From: Ceriagrion tenellum
Lineage: Eukaryota > Arthropoda > Insecta > Odonata > Coenagrionidae
Length of the DNA: 64,000 bases
Assembly (NCBI GenBank): GCA_963169105.1
Contig: OY720642.1
Location: 22,624,965-22,688,964 of the forward strand
Direction: 5' to 3'
Shown: one piece after another, positions 50,945 to 63,530 of the stretch
Layout of the letters: each line of letters opens with the position of its first letter
Numbering within the stretch: position 1 is the stretch's first letter
Position numbers and translations under genes: made by a program
Notes under the pieces: generated by a model
Told to the model about the DNA's origin: nothing
The model's input: only the letters and a program-made list of their open reading frames with translations
The model's database searches: none

Positions 50945-51217
50945 CACTACGTTTACCAATCAAACGCAGATCGATATAAACTCGGACCGATCTGAACATT
51001 CTAAGCCAGCCGACTCGGATCGCCTGGTTTACCAATGCAATATCGATTGAAATATCGATGTGAATCGGTTCATATCGATTGGCAGATTGGCAGAGAAAGA
51101 CTGGCAAGGAAGACCGAGTTGGACCATTTCTCATATATCGATCCCACTAGCCCGTTACGTTTACCATACCGAGCTGAACCGGCTAAATCGTCCTGAGTTT
51201 GATTGGCAAACGTAGTG
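50945..51217. mobile_element. MITE-like element with terminal inverted repeats
   Basis: The left end CACTACGTTTACCAATCAAA is mirrored at the right end, the reverse complement reading CACTACGTTTGCCAATCAAA; 20 of 21 terminal bases match. ATT flanks both ends and may be a 3-bp target duplication. The inside (about 230 bp) is rich in ATCGAT words and loosely palindromic, with repeated GTTTACCA. It has no coding capacity. Size and structure fit a non-autonomous DNA transposon; the superfamily is not determined. Confidence 0.75.
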
Positions 51218-51429
51218 ATTAAGTCAAACGCAAGAACAAAATGCCAATATATTTGATAATTGAAAGTACATTACGTGTTTCACCACACCGAGGCAAATAT
51301 TGTATAATCATGGTTTGGGCAAACACATCGTGTTGCCTCATTTAGTACGTTGATAATCACTTACGTATTTTTATCCAACATTAATACACCGTTTCCATGA
51401 CTTTCCGGAGTTCTTGTTGTTGTTTACAC

Positions 51430-52190
51430 AAAAGTGATCGCGGATCTGCTATCCCTAGTCTAACGCCGAACAGAGGTAAAACGTTTCCAATTTAGGTGCC
51501 CTAACGCTGCAACGCACATCCACCTCCGAAAATAACACAAACTGTCCTCCCGGAGTCGGTTATCTTCCAGTCGACGAGCTTCCACGGCACGTCAGCTCGC
51601 AGAAGAGAATTGTGCAACATGTCGCAACTCGCTGGATGGCGGTGACAGCAAAGGAAGCGGGAGTGAACCGCGCTGCGGCAAACACAACTGCCTAAACAGC
51701 TATGCCACCTCCTCCTCCTCCCCTCACCCATGCATCCTATTTCCTCCGCCAGGAGGCGACACCTCTTTCGAAAAAACTCGACTCCAGGAATGTTTGCACA
51801 CGCAGAAGAGAACACACAAAACCCGTCAGCTCGACAAAAGTTAACTGTTGCGTCCTCCTTCCGCGGCGAAAAGTCAACACGCTTAAGCGCCCAAGGTGAC
51901 GTGCCGTAGCAGCAGCAGTGGGACTCTCGAAATTGGGCCGAGGAGGGGCGCTGTGATGTTTGTGGCGTGGAAATGGGCGCGTGAGGTGGGGGGAGTGAGA
52001 GAGAGAGAGAGGTGGACAAACAAAAGAGCAGTGCAGTGCATGGCGCGTGCGAAGAGGGAGCATATGGTAAGAGGCCGCGCTGCCTGGAGGGTTGGGCGGA
52101 GACGGAGGGAGGGATGGGAGAGATATTGGCGGGAGGCGAAGCGAGGGAGTAACAAGAGAGCTCGGGGAAATGGGGGCTAAGCTGTACTGA
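51430..52190. promoter_or_regulatory. CpG-rich island, candidate promoter
   Basis: About 700 bp with frequent CG dinucleotides and ordinary-looking sequence at 51440-51930, then a G-rich arm with a GAGAGAGAGAGAG tract at 51995-52012 (a GAGA-factor-type site). On the plus strand, ATGGCGCGTGCGAAGAGG at 52040 is followed by CATATGGTAAGAGG, a good donor, giving a conceivable very short first coding exon. A 172-codon minus-strand frame (51501-52019) crosses the island but shows no domain. No gene is called. Confidence 0.4.
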
Positions 52191-52253
52191 GGCACAAAAG
52201 AAATTTTTTCTGATTTTCGAAAGGTCAGATTCCCACTACATTAGATGCAACAT

Positions 52254-52430
52254 AGTCGGCCCCGGAGGCGGCGGGGTGAAGTCCAAAACCGAGGGTCGAG
52301 GGTTCGAATCCCACCTAGGTAGACTATTTACTGCCCAGGACATGGATGTTTTTGTTCGTCATATGAGTTAATTGTAAGAGAGGACTGTGCAGTCCTAATT
52401 TGCTCAATAAAAAGTTATTATTTTTTTTGT
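52254..52430 (+). mobile_element. tRNA-derived SINE, copy B
   Basis: GTCGGCCCCGGAGGCGGCG, then a B box GGTTCGAATCC at 52301-52311, ACCTAGGTAGACTATTTACT and GCCCAGGACATGG match copy A at 15374-15574, with a deletion of about 10 bp in the anticodon-arm part. The rest of the body differs and contains the hairpin AGGACTGTGCAGTCCT. It ends in AATAAAAAGTTATTATT. Confidence 0.8.
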
Positions 52431-52509
52431 TACTTCTGTAACTTTCCCCTCCGAGTCCCCGGCTAACATCGGGTTTCGTTGCCGTCAGAATGGCCGAGAA
52501 CTCGAGATG

Positions 52510-52532
52510 GGCGGTTATTATTATTATTATTA
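52510..52532. repeat. (TTA)n microsatellite
   Basis: Short run of TTATTATTATTATTA on the plus strand. Confidence 0.9.
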
Positions 52533-53440
52533 CATTCGGTTTTTGTGAAGAAAACTTCCTCGACATATTCCTTTTACTCCTTTTTATGATCACATTTTGG
52601 AAATAGATCAGAAAATGACCATTCTGAGTAACTTGAATACATACGTAATGGATAGGAAATAAGAACCACATAGAGAAAAAATATAACCCCACACTCTTTT
52701 CCTCCCCAGGAGTAGCTACACTGCATTTCATGCACTTTGTTTCATTAATTCTCGATTTCAATATAGCACTTAAGTGAGGAGCATTTTTATTCTTCTGCTT
52801 ACATTGTTTCCCCGATTTAAACGAGAGGAATTCAACAAAGAACTGTCTTCCTGCAGGCAGTCATAAGCCGGAAAAATGAGCACAGCCCTGAAGACCCGTC
52901 AACAAGTACATAACAACATAACCACAAAGAAATTTATCCGTCTCTGGTCATTTGATTAGGATACTTGAAAGGAACCCGAATAGTAACATGATTATTTAAA
53001 GAGAAATTTATCGCGAAGAAAACTCGAGGATTATTAGAGTGTCACTAAGGACTCCGTTAAATTTGCTGATTGAAGGGCTACATTACGATAACGCAGAGGG
53101 TCCGATTAACATGGTGTGTTGAGCTCAGGTTTCCATCGAGGATGCCCTGAGCTTCAGTTCCGGTGTCGGTGAGCCTATATATGAAGCTATTCGATCCCCT
53201 ATTGGGTTATTTGAACACATGAAGTTCAGTACCCCGTCCATAGAATGGAACTTACACGCAGGGAACTTTAGCTGTCTTTTATTTAGAGAAGGACAATGTC
53301 GGCAGTAGGCATTTCTACACCCCCTCTCCTGACCTTCCACGTCCATCCCTAAACCTTCCATCTCGGTTTAAGGTGCCAATTCGAATGAAGTAGACTTGAA
53401 AAATAATAATTATGACACAGTTAATTATATCGGCCATTGT
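52533..53440. other. Gene-free stretch
   Basis: Nothing recognised. Confidence 0.45.
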
Positions 53441-53730
53441 AGTGACTAGAGGACAGGATTCCCATCCCGAGGGCCCAGGTTCAAATGAAGACCGTTGCGA
53501 AGAGTTTTTTAGTGGGCTCAGGCATGCTATGTGATATTGAGTGATATACGGGGGATGTATTGGGTGTTCAACTGCGGTACTCCGTCCGTCTGGTTAGGAA
53601 GTTAACCATTGACCATTGGACGCCTTTCATTAAAAGAAGGCTAATGCTGACACCGCGAGGGGTTCATCTCCTGCCCTTCCTCCAATCCCCATGTAATCCC
53701 TCCCATATCTAACACTATATAAAACCTTCA
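53441..53730 (+). mobile_element. SINE-like element with the GGCTAATGC core (repeat copy 2)
   Basis: A tRNA-like head (CGGCCATTGTAGTGACTAG, GGATTCCCATCCCGAGG, then GCCCAGGTTCAAATG as a B box) is followed by a body whose second half matches 11650-11850: GGACGCCTTTCATTAAAAG, AAGGCTAATGCTGACACC and CCTGCCCTTCCTCC. This copy shows that the dispersed core is attached to a tRNA-like head. Confidence 0.65.
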
Positions 53731-54255
53731 TGATACTAATGACTTCAGCAAGGAAACCTAGCAAATGATACAAGAGAGCTGCACATCTACATCGACATAA
53801 TACCCTATAAACCACTTCAAGTTACTTGCCAGGGGTGAGTTGCCACCAATATGCATTGCACAATATCCTATTACACTTAGTGTAATTATAATCACTGATA
53901 AGCGCACGACATGCTGATGTTACTAGGTAATATATCAGGACGGAAGCATTAGGTAGTGCATCTCCTAACTAGTGATAATATCTATCGACAATCCTAGTTA
54001 AAAGTATATTTGACAGCTATTATGATCCCTAATCGTTCGCTGGAAAAATAATATTTTAAAACTATCCGTTCGACAGACAATTTCCCAAATTTTATTCCCA
54101 TGATTTGATCTACACAAAGTGTTGGAATAATTTATTATCTTCACGTTGTGAGATATAATTTCGTTTGGACGGTACATATTAGATGACGTCTTAATGTTAG
54201 TCAACGGTCTGAAAACGATTCCCATCCCAGTTGTTCCAAAAAAACAAGCATTGGA
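53731..54255. other. Gene-free stretch
   Basis: AT-rich; nothing recognised. Confidence 0.45.
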
Positions 54256-54259
54256 ATTT

Positions 54260-54950
54260 TATCACAAATGCCCGTGTCCTCGCTAGGGAATACACTCTTC
54301 ACTCTCATCATCCATCCGACAGTTTCCGAAAAAGGTCTCGCTCCCCGACTCCGTACCTCCACTTCTCCCTCCCCCCGTAACACCCTGGACCGAAAGCGGT
54401 CCCCGGGGGCAAAACTGTCTCTCCCCCAACCCCATGGCGTGACGTACCACATGCGCAACACCAGAATGTCCCGCCCATGCATTCGTGCCGTGCGGACAAC
54501 ATCCTCGTCAGTCGCAGACCTTTCGCTCCTGGACGCTCATCTCCCCCAAAAAGGGCCCCGAGGAACAACGGCCTATGACTGTCGCACGCAAAAGTGTATC
54601 GGTTTTGATGGATAGTGAAGGAGTCAAGATTACTTTATTGCTTTTTTCTTTCCCACTCAGGCGCACAAGCAACAAGGGAAAGAAGAGCCACGCCCTCTCT
54701 CACCGCTGGGCGTCTCAAAGGGGGGAAACTATCGCATCCGCCCCCGCCTTGGGACTTCCATTAAAGTGGAGGGAAAAAATGACGATCGTCGGGCGTGGAA
54801 GAGGCGCCCGGGAGAGATGAAGAAGGATCGCTCCTCTCCGCTCTTGACGTGTCGCAATCTTTTCCTTCTCCGTCCCCGCGGGTTATTCCGTCCTCCTCCA
54901 GGGATTCTCCTCCCTTCGAGCGAGGGCTCACAAAAAGCACTCCTCCAGAG
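54260..54950. promoter_or_regulatory. CpG-rich patch with C-rich segments
   Basis: CG dinucleotides are frequent and the sequence less repetitive than in the skewed islands, although 54340-54440 is C-rich. Frames of about 110-130 codons are open on the plus strand without any domain or low-complexity explanation. A promoter, enhancer or unrecognised exon is possible. Confidence 0.3.
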
Positions 54951-55650
54951 AAGAGAAAAATTCACAATAAATAGAGGATGGCATTTCCCTCGATTCTTCA
55001 CGAGAGAATGTTGTCTGTATTCCCATATTCTCAGAAAAACCATAAATTCTTATCAAAACAATTTAATATTAGTAGTGTTTTTTCTACTTCTACTCCGTGT
55101 TGGTACCTACCTATGCCTAAATATGTTTTGGTGCAACTACCTAACACATAAACTCAAATGAAATCGTGTCCAACATGACTAGGCTTCCCTTATGAATTGG
55201 CAACCCTTACCAATCAGCATTAATACTACCTTTACTCCTTGCATGAGAGAGAATTTATTGATGTGGTCCTCTCCCCGACTATTGTCTAGCTTGCATAGGA
55301 CTCTTGAGAGCTTTCTGGTCCTCTCTTTGAGGAGGCGTACAGGGTTCGAGCAAGAATTGGGACGAGTATTCACCATATGATTTGCAATGCAGCCCTGAAG
55401 AAGGCACGCTACATGCAGCTGTAGATCTGCGTTCTTCCAAGCCAGCATCCGTAAGGGCTCGTGGCAATTATTCTTTATAAGCTAGAAATCCAGGGTACAG
55501 GAAAAAAGAATAGCGGAGGAGAAGGAATCATTCAGGCATATTTCCGTTGAATCAGTGTCTCGAATTGTTCTTCTTGTGGTACTGGATAGTGTACGGACGG
55601 AGAGTATACTTACACATAACGATTAGAAAGTCAAAAATCCCTTTATTTTT

Positions 55651-55811
55651 ATATTTTTCCTATTCCACGTATGGAGTGGAAAAGGAGAATGGAAAGAGTG
55701 GAAATGAGGAGTAAAATGATGTAATATATTTTTCTCTTTTTCCTATTCCACGTATGGAGTGGAAAGGGAGAATGGAAAGAGTAGAAATGAGGGGTAAAAT
55801 AATGTAATAAA
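55651..55811 (+). repeat. Tandem duplication, period 83 bp
   Basis: Two units each start at TTTTTCCTATTCCACGTATG, continue with GGAGTGGAAA, GGAGAATGGAAAGAGT and end in GTAAAATGATGTAAT or GTAAAATAATGTAAT. Few differences separate them. TTCCAC and GTGGAA within each unit form a small inverted repeat. Confidence 0.85.
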
Positions 55812-55826
55812 AACGCAAAAAAACCT

Positions 55827-56222
55827 TCAGTCTTCAATGGCCTCCATCCCACCCACTCTAATACTTTCGTACAAATTTGCCATAGAGCAAGCAAACGTAG
55901 TAATTATAATCACAATTAATGCTGCCAACGAAGGCACCCAAAATAATTCTAGTATTACACGAGCTGTTCTGTGAAAGCCCGAAGCAGGCGTCCTCTGAAA
56001 ATCTCTAAACCCACGGAATTCTTTTTTCCGTAGTTTATATTTCCCCCGGATTTTTTTAAATAACGAACAAAGAGATACAGGTATCTTCCGATTTTTATTA
56101 CGTAATTCTCTACGACTCCCATTTTGAGATCGATAGTAATCTTTTTGGAAGAGTAAGGGAATAACTATCAATAAAAAATAAGAAAGGAAACCCAGTGCCA
56201 CTCGAGTGAAGGATTTGATCAA
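55827..56222 (-). other. Unassigned 131-codon frame with two hydrophobic segments
   Basis: This open frame is not low complexity, unlike most long frames here. It has a hydrophobic stretch near its start (VALGFLSYFLLIVIPLLF), a basic middle, and a second hydrophobic stretch (PSLAALIVIIITTFACSM) before the stop. It begins at a TTG, with no ATG until near the end, so it could only be an exon or a remnant. A possible acceptor, GATTTTCAG|AGGACG, lies inside it at about 55990. I recognise no family. It ends next to the 83-bp tandem repeat. Chance is a serious alternative. Confidence 0.2.
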
Positions 56223-56635
56223 ATAACAAGTATAATTATTATTTAGTTAGAATCTAACAATAGTGGCAGATTTCATTGATTTCACAGATATTCTTCACGA
56301 CTTAGCTATCCACTTGTTAAATCCACCATGCACACTTTCATGGACAGTGTTTTTGGTCCTATTTTCCCTAGGCAGCGACATGAATTAGAGAGCATCTAAG
56401 GGAAAAAATAGTTGATCATCTACCAAAGCCATATTGGAGATCAGTAACACTTAATCATAGAGATTCTAAAAATATGGGAACAAAAGATAAAGAGTTATCC
56501 TACGAGAAATCGTGAGTGAGGCATACTATTGCAGAGATTTTCTCGGGGGAACTTGCGTCGTGGGACACGGCTTGAAGTAATATCATTAGCCAATGGCAAT
56601 CACGAGGTGTTTCTGTGTGATTCAAATACGCGCAG
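56223..56635. other. Gene-free stretch
   Basis: Nothing recognised. Confidence 0.45.
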
Positions 56636-56639
56636 CCAG

Positions 56640-56870
56640 CACTATTAGCGTAAGGTGGGGGAGAAGTGGAGGTTGGGCTGGGAGGGGTAGGAAGGGCGAG
56701 CAAGGGGTTTATGGGGGAGGAGGCGTTTTGAGAGGAGGAGGGAAGTGTTATATTCCCTGGGGCGGTGTGGTTTTCGGGCTCGATGGGCGGGTGAGGGTTT
56801 CAGGGTAAGTAGAGTCTGCGAAGGGTGCAGGGAGACTGAGGGTTCGGTGACGCGGGGGGTGTCGGAGCAA
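56640..56870. other. G-rich island
   Basis: Purine-rich plus strand with GGGGGAG, GGAGGAGG and GCGGGGGG runs; low-complexity frames only. Confidence 0.6.
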
Positions 56871-56919
56871 AAGGGTTTTTAACTCGGTCGGCAAACTGGG
56901 AGAGGTAGAGCTGCGCGAT

Positions 56920-57165
56920 ACTCGAATTTTAACATCGCAACGCACATAAGGTTTAGTATCAGCGCAGAATCGACGCTTGACGGGAAGTGATATTGCATGG
57001 CATCGCATATCGCCTCGCGTATCAAAATGAATAGCAACAAACGTAGTATATCTTTATGAACCATATATTGAGGTTCATTGCATTGCACTTTGAATCAAAT
57101 TTCAATATATTTAATCGTATAACTAATTGCATCGCATTAATCGCTAATTGCTCCTCATTTTATCA
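56920..57165. repeat. Degenerate TCGCAT-motif cluster 2
   Basis: CATCGCA, ATCGCAT, CTCGCGTATC and TTGCATCGCATTAATCGC recur irregularly. GGCATCGCATATCGC at about 57000 is identical to the word in cluster 1 near 26437. Confidence 0.5.
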
Positions 57166-57700
57166 CGATAAGCGAAGATTTTCACCCTGAATTAGGCTCT
57201 TATACGAAAGGACTTGAAAGGTGGGCTTCAACACGGATCATACCAACTTATATGCGAGCTCGTCATTTATTTTGGCTTAGTTCGATACTTGGAAACAGCA
57301 GTCGCCGTCTTAGTTGTGGAAGCGATTATTTATTCTAACGACAAACTTTTCAGTCGGAAGAGTGGAATCCTCACATTTGAAATGGAAGGCACGTTATGAA
57401 CGAAATATATACGAATGAAAGTTTTGCCTTCTCAATTTGACATTACTAAAAGTCTTTATAAGGGCTTTTGAGCACTTGTATAAAATGTAGAAGCGATTAT
57501 GTTTTTATTTCAACAAAGCCCTTCTAATGATTTTCGAGTAACAATAACGCTAAAATATTACATGATTCTTTTTTACATGTCATGTCTTTTTTTAATAATC
57601 GTCCCGGCTCCATTTTTAGCAATGCATTTCAGTTTTAGATTTCGCATGATGACATTGTGGCGCTAGCACATCTTGAAAATTACGAGATTCGCGACAAAGA
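57166..57700. other. Gene-free stretch
   Basis: Nothing recognised. Confidence 0.45.
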
Positions 57701-57799
57701 CGCGTGGATACGATTGGTTTCCCAAGATTAGTCAAACAGCAGAGTCTATCCAATACAAATCGATTAGTTACGAGTCAGGTGCTGTGCGCATGTGGGGCA

Positions 57800-57930
57800 T
57801 TTCATCGCAAATCAGATCGCACCGCTTCAAAGCGCAGTACGATGCGTCGCAGAGTCCGGTCTATCGATTTTAAAATTCGATATCTCCCACATATCGCAGT
57901 CGTTTTGCTGCGATATCGCACGTCCCCCTC
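57800..57930. repeat. Degenerate TCGCA-motif cluster 3
   Basis: Five TCGCA words within about 120 bp (CATCGCAAAT, GATCGCACC, GTCGCAGAG, ATATCGCAGTC, ATATCGCACG), together with TATCGATTTT and TTCGATATC. Confidence 0.5.
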
Positions 57931-58525
57931 AGGAGGAGGGACCAAGGAGCGGAGGAGGAGAAGGAGGAGAGGGTGAAGGGAAAGGGTGAAGGGAAAGGGG
58001 AGTACATATATACATATATATCCTCTAAGGGGCGGAAGGGGAAACACGTCGGGATCAGGCAGGGGCTTAAGGGCGTCGGGGTGCGCAACTCGCTATAGCT
58101 GGCCGGAGAGCTGCATAACGAGCAAACGATGAGGCCGGGGGCACGTGATCGGGATTTCTCATGTGCCTCCGCCGCCGCCACCACCCGCATCCGACCGCCC
58201 CCGGAGGGAGGAAGGGAGTGGGGGAGGGAAGGACGAGGAAGGAAGAGGAGAGGCGCGGGCCGCGGAGAATGTCAGGTTTGGGGCGAGCAAAGCCCTCATC
58301 CCTACGTGGCCGCGTATGCTGATTCAGTTTAATGCCGACGAACATCCCGTGCCTTCCCCTCCTCGCCCGTCCTCTTCCCCCCCCCGCCCTTTCCCCTCCC
58401 GCCGCGGTCTATTCTTTAATCGCTCATTTTTCCTCTTTCTTCTCTCTCGCTCTCATTCCCTCATCCCACGTCCCATCCAACTTGTACCCTCTTCCTCCCT
58501 CTGGTCCTCTCTCCGACCGGGGATA
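57930..58525. other. G-rich arm followed by C-rich arm
   Basis: Purine-rich at 57930-58000 (with a doubled GGTGAAGGGAAAG) and 58190-58275, pyrimidine-rich at 58345-58510. A CpG-rich segment (58080-58190) lies inside. Open frames on both strands are compositional. Confidence 0.6.
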
Positions 58526-61500
58526 AGGTGGTTGGTTGGAGCCATTCTCGTTCATGAACAAATTTGTGTGACACTGCGTTGGTGTACTTATTATAAAGCT
58601 CTTATGATACATATTTATTATACAGATATTACTTATTATAAAGGGGTTTATCAATGGAATACCGATTCCAGCTTTGGAGCTTAAAAGAGTACATTTACAA
58701 GTGAAGTACTTCGAGCGTAACGTCATGTTTTGGTCCATACTTTTAAAATATGATGCTGGAAACTCGTCAAAATGCATAATACATCTAAAGTAAGACGCAG
58801 ATTTGGTGATGAGTTGGTGATTAGGGCGGAATGCGAGGCCAGAAGGCCAAGGCCGATTGCACCTGCTCGATTATCACGATTACAATAATTAGATGAACCC
58901 CACATTTTCAAACAAAGACCGAGTTCTGAGGTAAATATTTTTCACGCTAGAGATACATTAGTTGGTTACCGCATCACTCCTCATTGCCACGAACTGATTC
59001 ATTATTCACTGATTATAAACGACCTATTTTCAACAATATCAGTACTTTTCTTCTACCCTACGTGATTAATTCCAACTTAAGAATAAACTTTAAACACATA
59101 AACATCTTAAAAATTTTACGCACGGAATGGTAAAAATGGTGATTATTACTGTCCCAGCAAGCAGTAATACTGATAAAACCCTAGCAGATCTAAAACGCCT
59201 TTTCTGTTGTAGTATCTAGCCCCTTAAAATATGACTCCATTGGAACTCTTCGTAGAGATTAGTCTTATACCAACGCAAAGTTTCCCTTCATCCTTACTCC
59301 ATTGTCCAAAATATTCCTCTCCTAACAAAACTACACTTCAATTCTCATTGACCTAAGGTACCTGTCGTTAGCCCTAACTGCTTACTCATTCTTTTATCAT
59401 GCATTTTTCTTGTTCTCAATTTTGTTCATTTCCTTACCCGTCAATTTTCCTCCAAAAATCAAAACATTTCTCTATCTCCTCCCTCGGCCTAAGTGCGAAG
59501 ACATAACTCTTCCTGTCTTTCCCTACACCTTTTTTCATCTCACAGAGTCAGGGCTTAGGGTTTTTGCTCTCATACGACGCCAGTTCACACTCCACCGCGC
59601 ACTGGAGGAGACTTTTCTGGCGCCAGAAAAATTAGGTGCATATCGTAGCAAAGAACATCCAACTCTTGTAAGTGCATTAGGATTTACTTGAGCTTGGTGT
59701 TAGTAGTAGACTCGGCTCATATAAATCTCCAGCCGAAAGGATATCTCTTACCGTAACATATATACGGCGTTAACCTCCAGGCAAATAACACCCATGTCGT
59801 AGACGAGATTCAAAGCAGTAAACTCCATTATTTACGATCGTACATTCCATTGTTTGATGTTGCCATTTCCTCAAGGTAATGAGTACTATCATTAGCCAAT
59901 AGAGAGAGAGAGGGACTATATATGACTCTGAATTGATTAACATAAATTAAGAACATACAGGGGACAGAAAATGGAATACAAATATGCCAGAGATTTTATT
60001 TTTTTATATTTTTCCAATATTTGTCATATTAGACATTTGTCTTACAGCAGTCCTTTTCTTCTTCTCCTAGTATTCAATACTGTTTATAAATAGTGTTTAT
60101 GTATGGTTCGAAAGAAGATTTAAAAAGTTAATGTTTCATAGGGAATCATCGGACTGTGGTAAAATGGTCGACCTTCCACCACCAATTTTGAAAATGCCTC
60201 GTCCTTCATGCCAAACACCCCTGCAATACATGGGCGGGCATGGGCGAGTTTCCGTAAGAATTTACATAAGTTTTAAATACATCCGATACCTCGTCGGATT
60301 GGTAGCAATTTGTTTATTAATTAATATTTTTACTCTGGTCAGGAAAATAGCGGAAGAATAGGTACGCTTTATTTTTAGGAGAGTGTATATGAGAAGTTTG
60401 TACTCGTAAAAACCCGAATAGGTGCAAGTACGGAGGAGAAAATCGGAAATGGGCTACATTTATGCAAGAGGGGTCTATTTAAATAAAATAATGCGACATA
60501 AAGGTTCTACCAATCAAGGTATATCATTGGCAGTTACTAATCACATTATTAGCTTCACTTTATTCCCTTTCCATTAATGGTATTTGTTAATTCACTACTT
60601 TTTATATTCTGTCCCATTTCCTGAAATATTAGCGGCGTCATTGCCGTAACCTACATTAATTTCCTTTTTCAGACATAGTTATTCTCTGTAAAGTCCAAAA
60701 TAATTAAGCCTTATTCTGGTGATATCTCCAGAAAAATAAATATAATTCCACATGCGATTGGTGATATACCCGCTTTATTGGATCTTTGTGTTTTGATTAA
60801 ATCAACACCCCTAAAAGTTATCCTTCACTTTATTCTCTGATGAAGATATTGTCCAATTACATTCTCAATAATTTCACTCAATACATTTTTCTTTGCCCTC
60901 ATATAATAGTGACCGAAATCTCTGGGGAAAAAATATGGAAAATTAAGCTATTTTTTATTCCAAATGACTGTATTATCTAACTGATCTCTCGAATTTACAA
61001 ATAAAATATAAATAAATGAGCTCCACCTATTGCTGTATTACTCTCCAACTGGAGTATCATTGGATAATTGTATAAATCTTTGCTAGTTCCTATAGCATAC
61101 GATTTCTAATTGAAAACGAATTTTTCTACTCTTTGGAATTGTTTGCATGTACCTTTTGTATGTACTTCATTTTACCTTGGCAAACATTTAGCGAGAGAGA
61201 AATGATGACTCTAATGGTTCTAAGATCATTCTATGTTAAACATATATAAGTTAATAACATCATAAGATTTTAGAAGAGTTACCAAAAACTGAACAGTTTC
61301 CAGCTGTCTTGGGTTTTTTTAGTATGTTACGGAAATGAATTTCAGAAAATTTCCTTAGTTTTGCACAAAAGCCCGGAGCGCCACTTCTGCATCGATTTTT
61401 TTTCCTGAAATATACATAATAAATATAATTTTTACGAAGGCAAGTTTAATACCTTTACATGAATTAAGTTTGAAATGAGTAACATTATTTCCGTATTTAG

Positions 61501-63530
61501 CCTCCTAACCACATAGGTGCGAGGAAATTACAAAGAGTAACTTTCCTGGAGAGATAACTCAGCGATATTCATAGCTTTCTTAGTAATTCTAAAGTTGTCA
61601 TGATAAATGCATGAAATCCCAAATAGACGAATAAAAATAATAAGTATTTTCAGGAAAGGCTCAGAAATATCTAAAAACATTCAAAATAGCACAAAACACA
61701 CAATACTTTAAACACTTCATTTTGCATTACAATTTCAAGAAAAATGTTGAGCGACAAGATACGCTGCGAGCAAATATTCTTGTATTCGGCATTAATCCCA
61801 AAACAATACAACATCATTCCTTACGGTGGAAGTATTCGACCATTTGATAGATCTAGATAAAATAAATGGCTAAAGGACAGAGAGGAGGGCAAACAGAGAA
61901 TTTGAGCGAGTAAAAAGAGGCAGAAGGAAGCTAAACAAATGAATACAGCAGGTAAAAATGAAGGCAGAAACGTGAGAGAGGATGTTCTGTTATAGAAGAA
62001 GGAGGAGGAAAGCGACAGACTTTTGGATGAGATGAGCTAAGATAAAAAACTGCTAAGCTTAAAAATAAAAATAATGAAGTAATGGGTACTAGCAAATGAA
62101 AAACAATCAGATTCTATATTTGTATATTCGAAAAAATGTGAAACTTATCTTAGCTAGTGGGACCCTCTCTGATTACTCGACGCAGTTCTTAGCATAGAGA
62201 TGACAATGCTAATGTCGAAAAAACCTCTAACTTTACATAACACCACAAATGAAAATTTGTCTGCCCATTCACCTCGCTTGATATTAAAATTACATATTGA
62301 ATCATCTCATACGAGGAAAGAAGTAAAAGGGATAATATGATTACTTCCTGCCAAAACTATGTTATTTGGGGATGAATTTTTTGCGCTAAAAATAAAAATA
62401 GCTTTAATAAACATTTAAATAGTTATCAAGAAATGAATAGCGTATGAGGATGCATTGCTAGGTTTAATTAACTAACTACGGTTCATTAGCAAGCATATTA
62501 TCAACAAGGATGGGGTCGAGCTAATCATCAATACACTATGAAATAATCTATTTAGTTTATAGATGTTACTTTGGAACATCATATGATACATTCTTAACTT
62601 ATTAGGAATAAAGCTTGATGAGAAGCTAGAGAAAGGTTAGCTCTAACCAAATTACGGATCATTAATTTATATTATGCTGCAATAGCTGCATTATAGATAA
62701 CTAATAAGACACAATAATATGCTTGTAGAAATTTTATTTTTAGATTAACTATGTAACATTTTAATATTAAGCTTTAAGAGATTATATGCTACCACAAAGC
62801 GAGGCAAAATCATTTCCGCAGTAACTGGAGAAAAACCACTAATGTAGGATCTTACTTACCAGTACATAAGACCAAATGGCGCACATTTCTCTAGATTGAT
62901 ACATTCGAGGCGATTCAAATGATTAGTTGGGAATACAATAAGATTCAGTCGACAAAACGCTCCAGTAGCACCCTGAACCACATTTTATTACAGGCAAAAA
63001 CAAATTATTATCACTCCAAGTTGAATATTAAAATGACGGTATTCACGGTATGTAATAATACGCTACAATCGTTCCACTGAATACTAGTTATTCATTGAAA
63101 AAACATAGAAGCACCCTTAATGAGTACAGAGAAGAATTTTCGCATTTAATTATGTCTATAACCGATTCTATGAGCCCTGGAAATGACAAAAATATATAAA
63201 TCAATTTTTTGTACCAAAAGGCAGGCAATATACGAAATATTAAGTTGAAAAATAAAGTTTTTTTCGAGTTGGGTAAGTAGCGATAAATCCAAGTAGGAAA
63301 TATGTTATCGATACGTATTCTTTGCACCTCCTTTCATTGCCTCTTTTATAAGGCCAGTTCGATAAATAGGCTCAACACTATCACACTTCATCTTATTGGG
63401 TTTTTTCCTCGTTCTCCATCATTCTTTCCAGCTGTACCACTTCCTCTCTCCCTCTCTTTCTATACGCTCATTCCAGCCGCTTCTCTCCTCCCCCTCTTTC
63501 ACTTACTTTATATTCTCTCCGCTGCTAGAG
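58526..63530. other. Gene-free AT-rich region
   Basis: About 5 kb with no repeat, exon or RNA gene that I can support. A 76-codon plus-strand frame at 60131-60361 ends in a hydrophobic segment (YLVGLVAICLLINIF) but lacks further support. Confidence 0.5.

Noticed and set aside
51501..52019. 172-codon minus-strand frame in the CpG-rich island
   Set aside because: No recognisable domain, Cys/Arg/Ser-rich mixture typical of chance frames in GC-rich DNA, and overlapping frames on both strands.
60131..60361. 76-codon frame with a hydrophobic C-terminus
   Set aside because: Short, no homology recognised, within AT-rich gene-free DNA.
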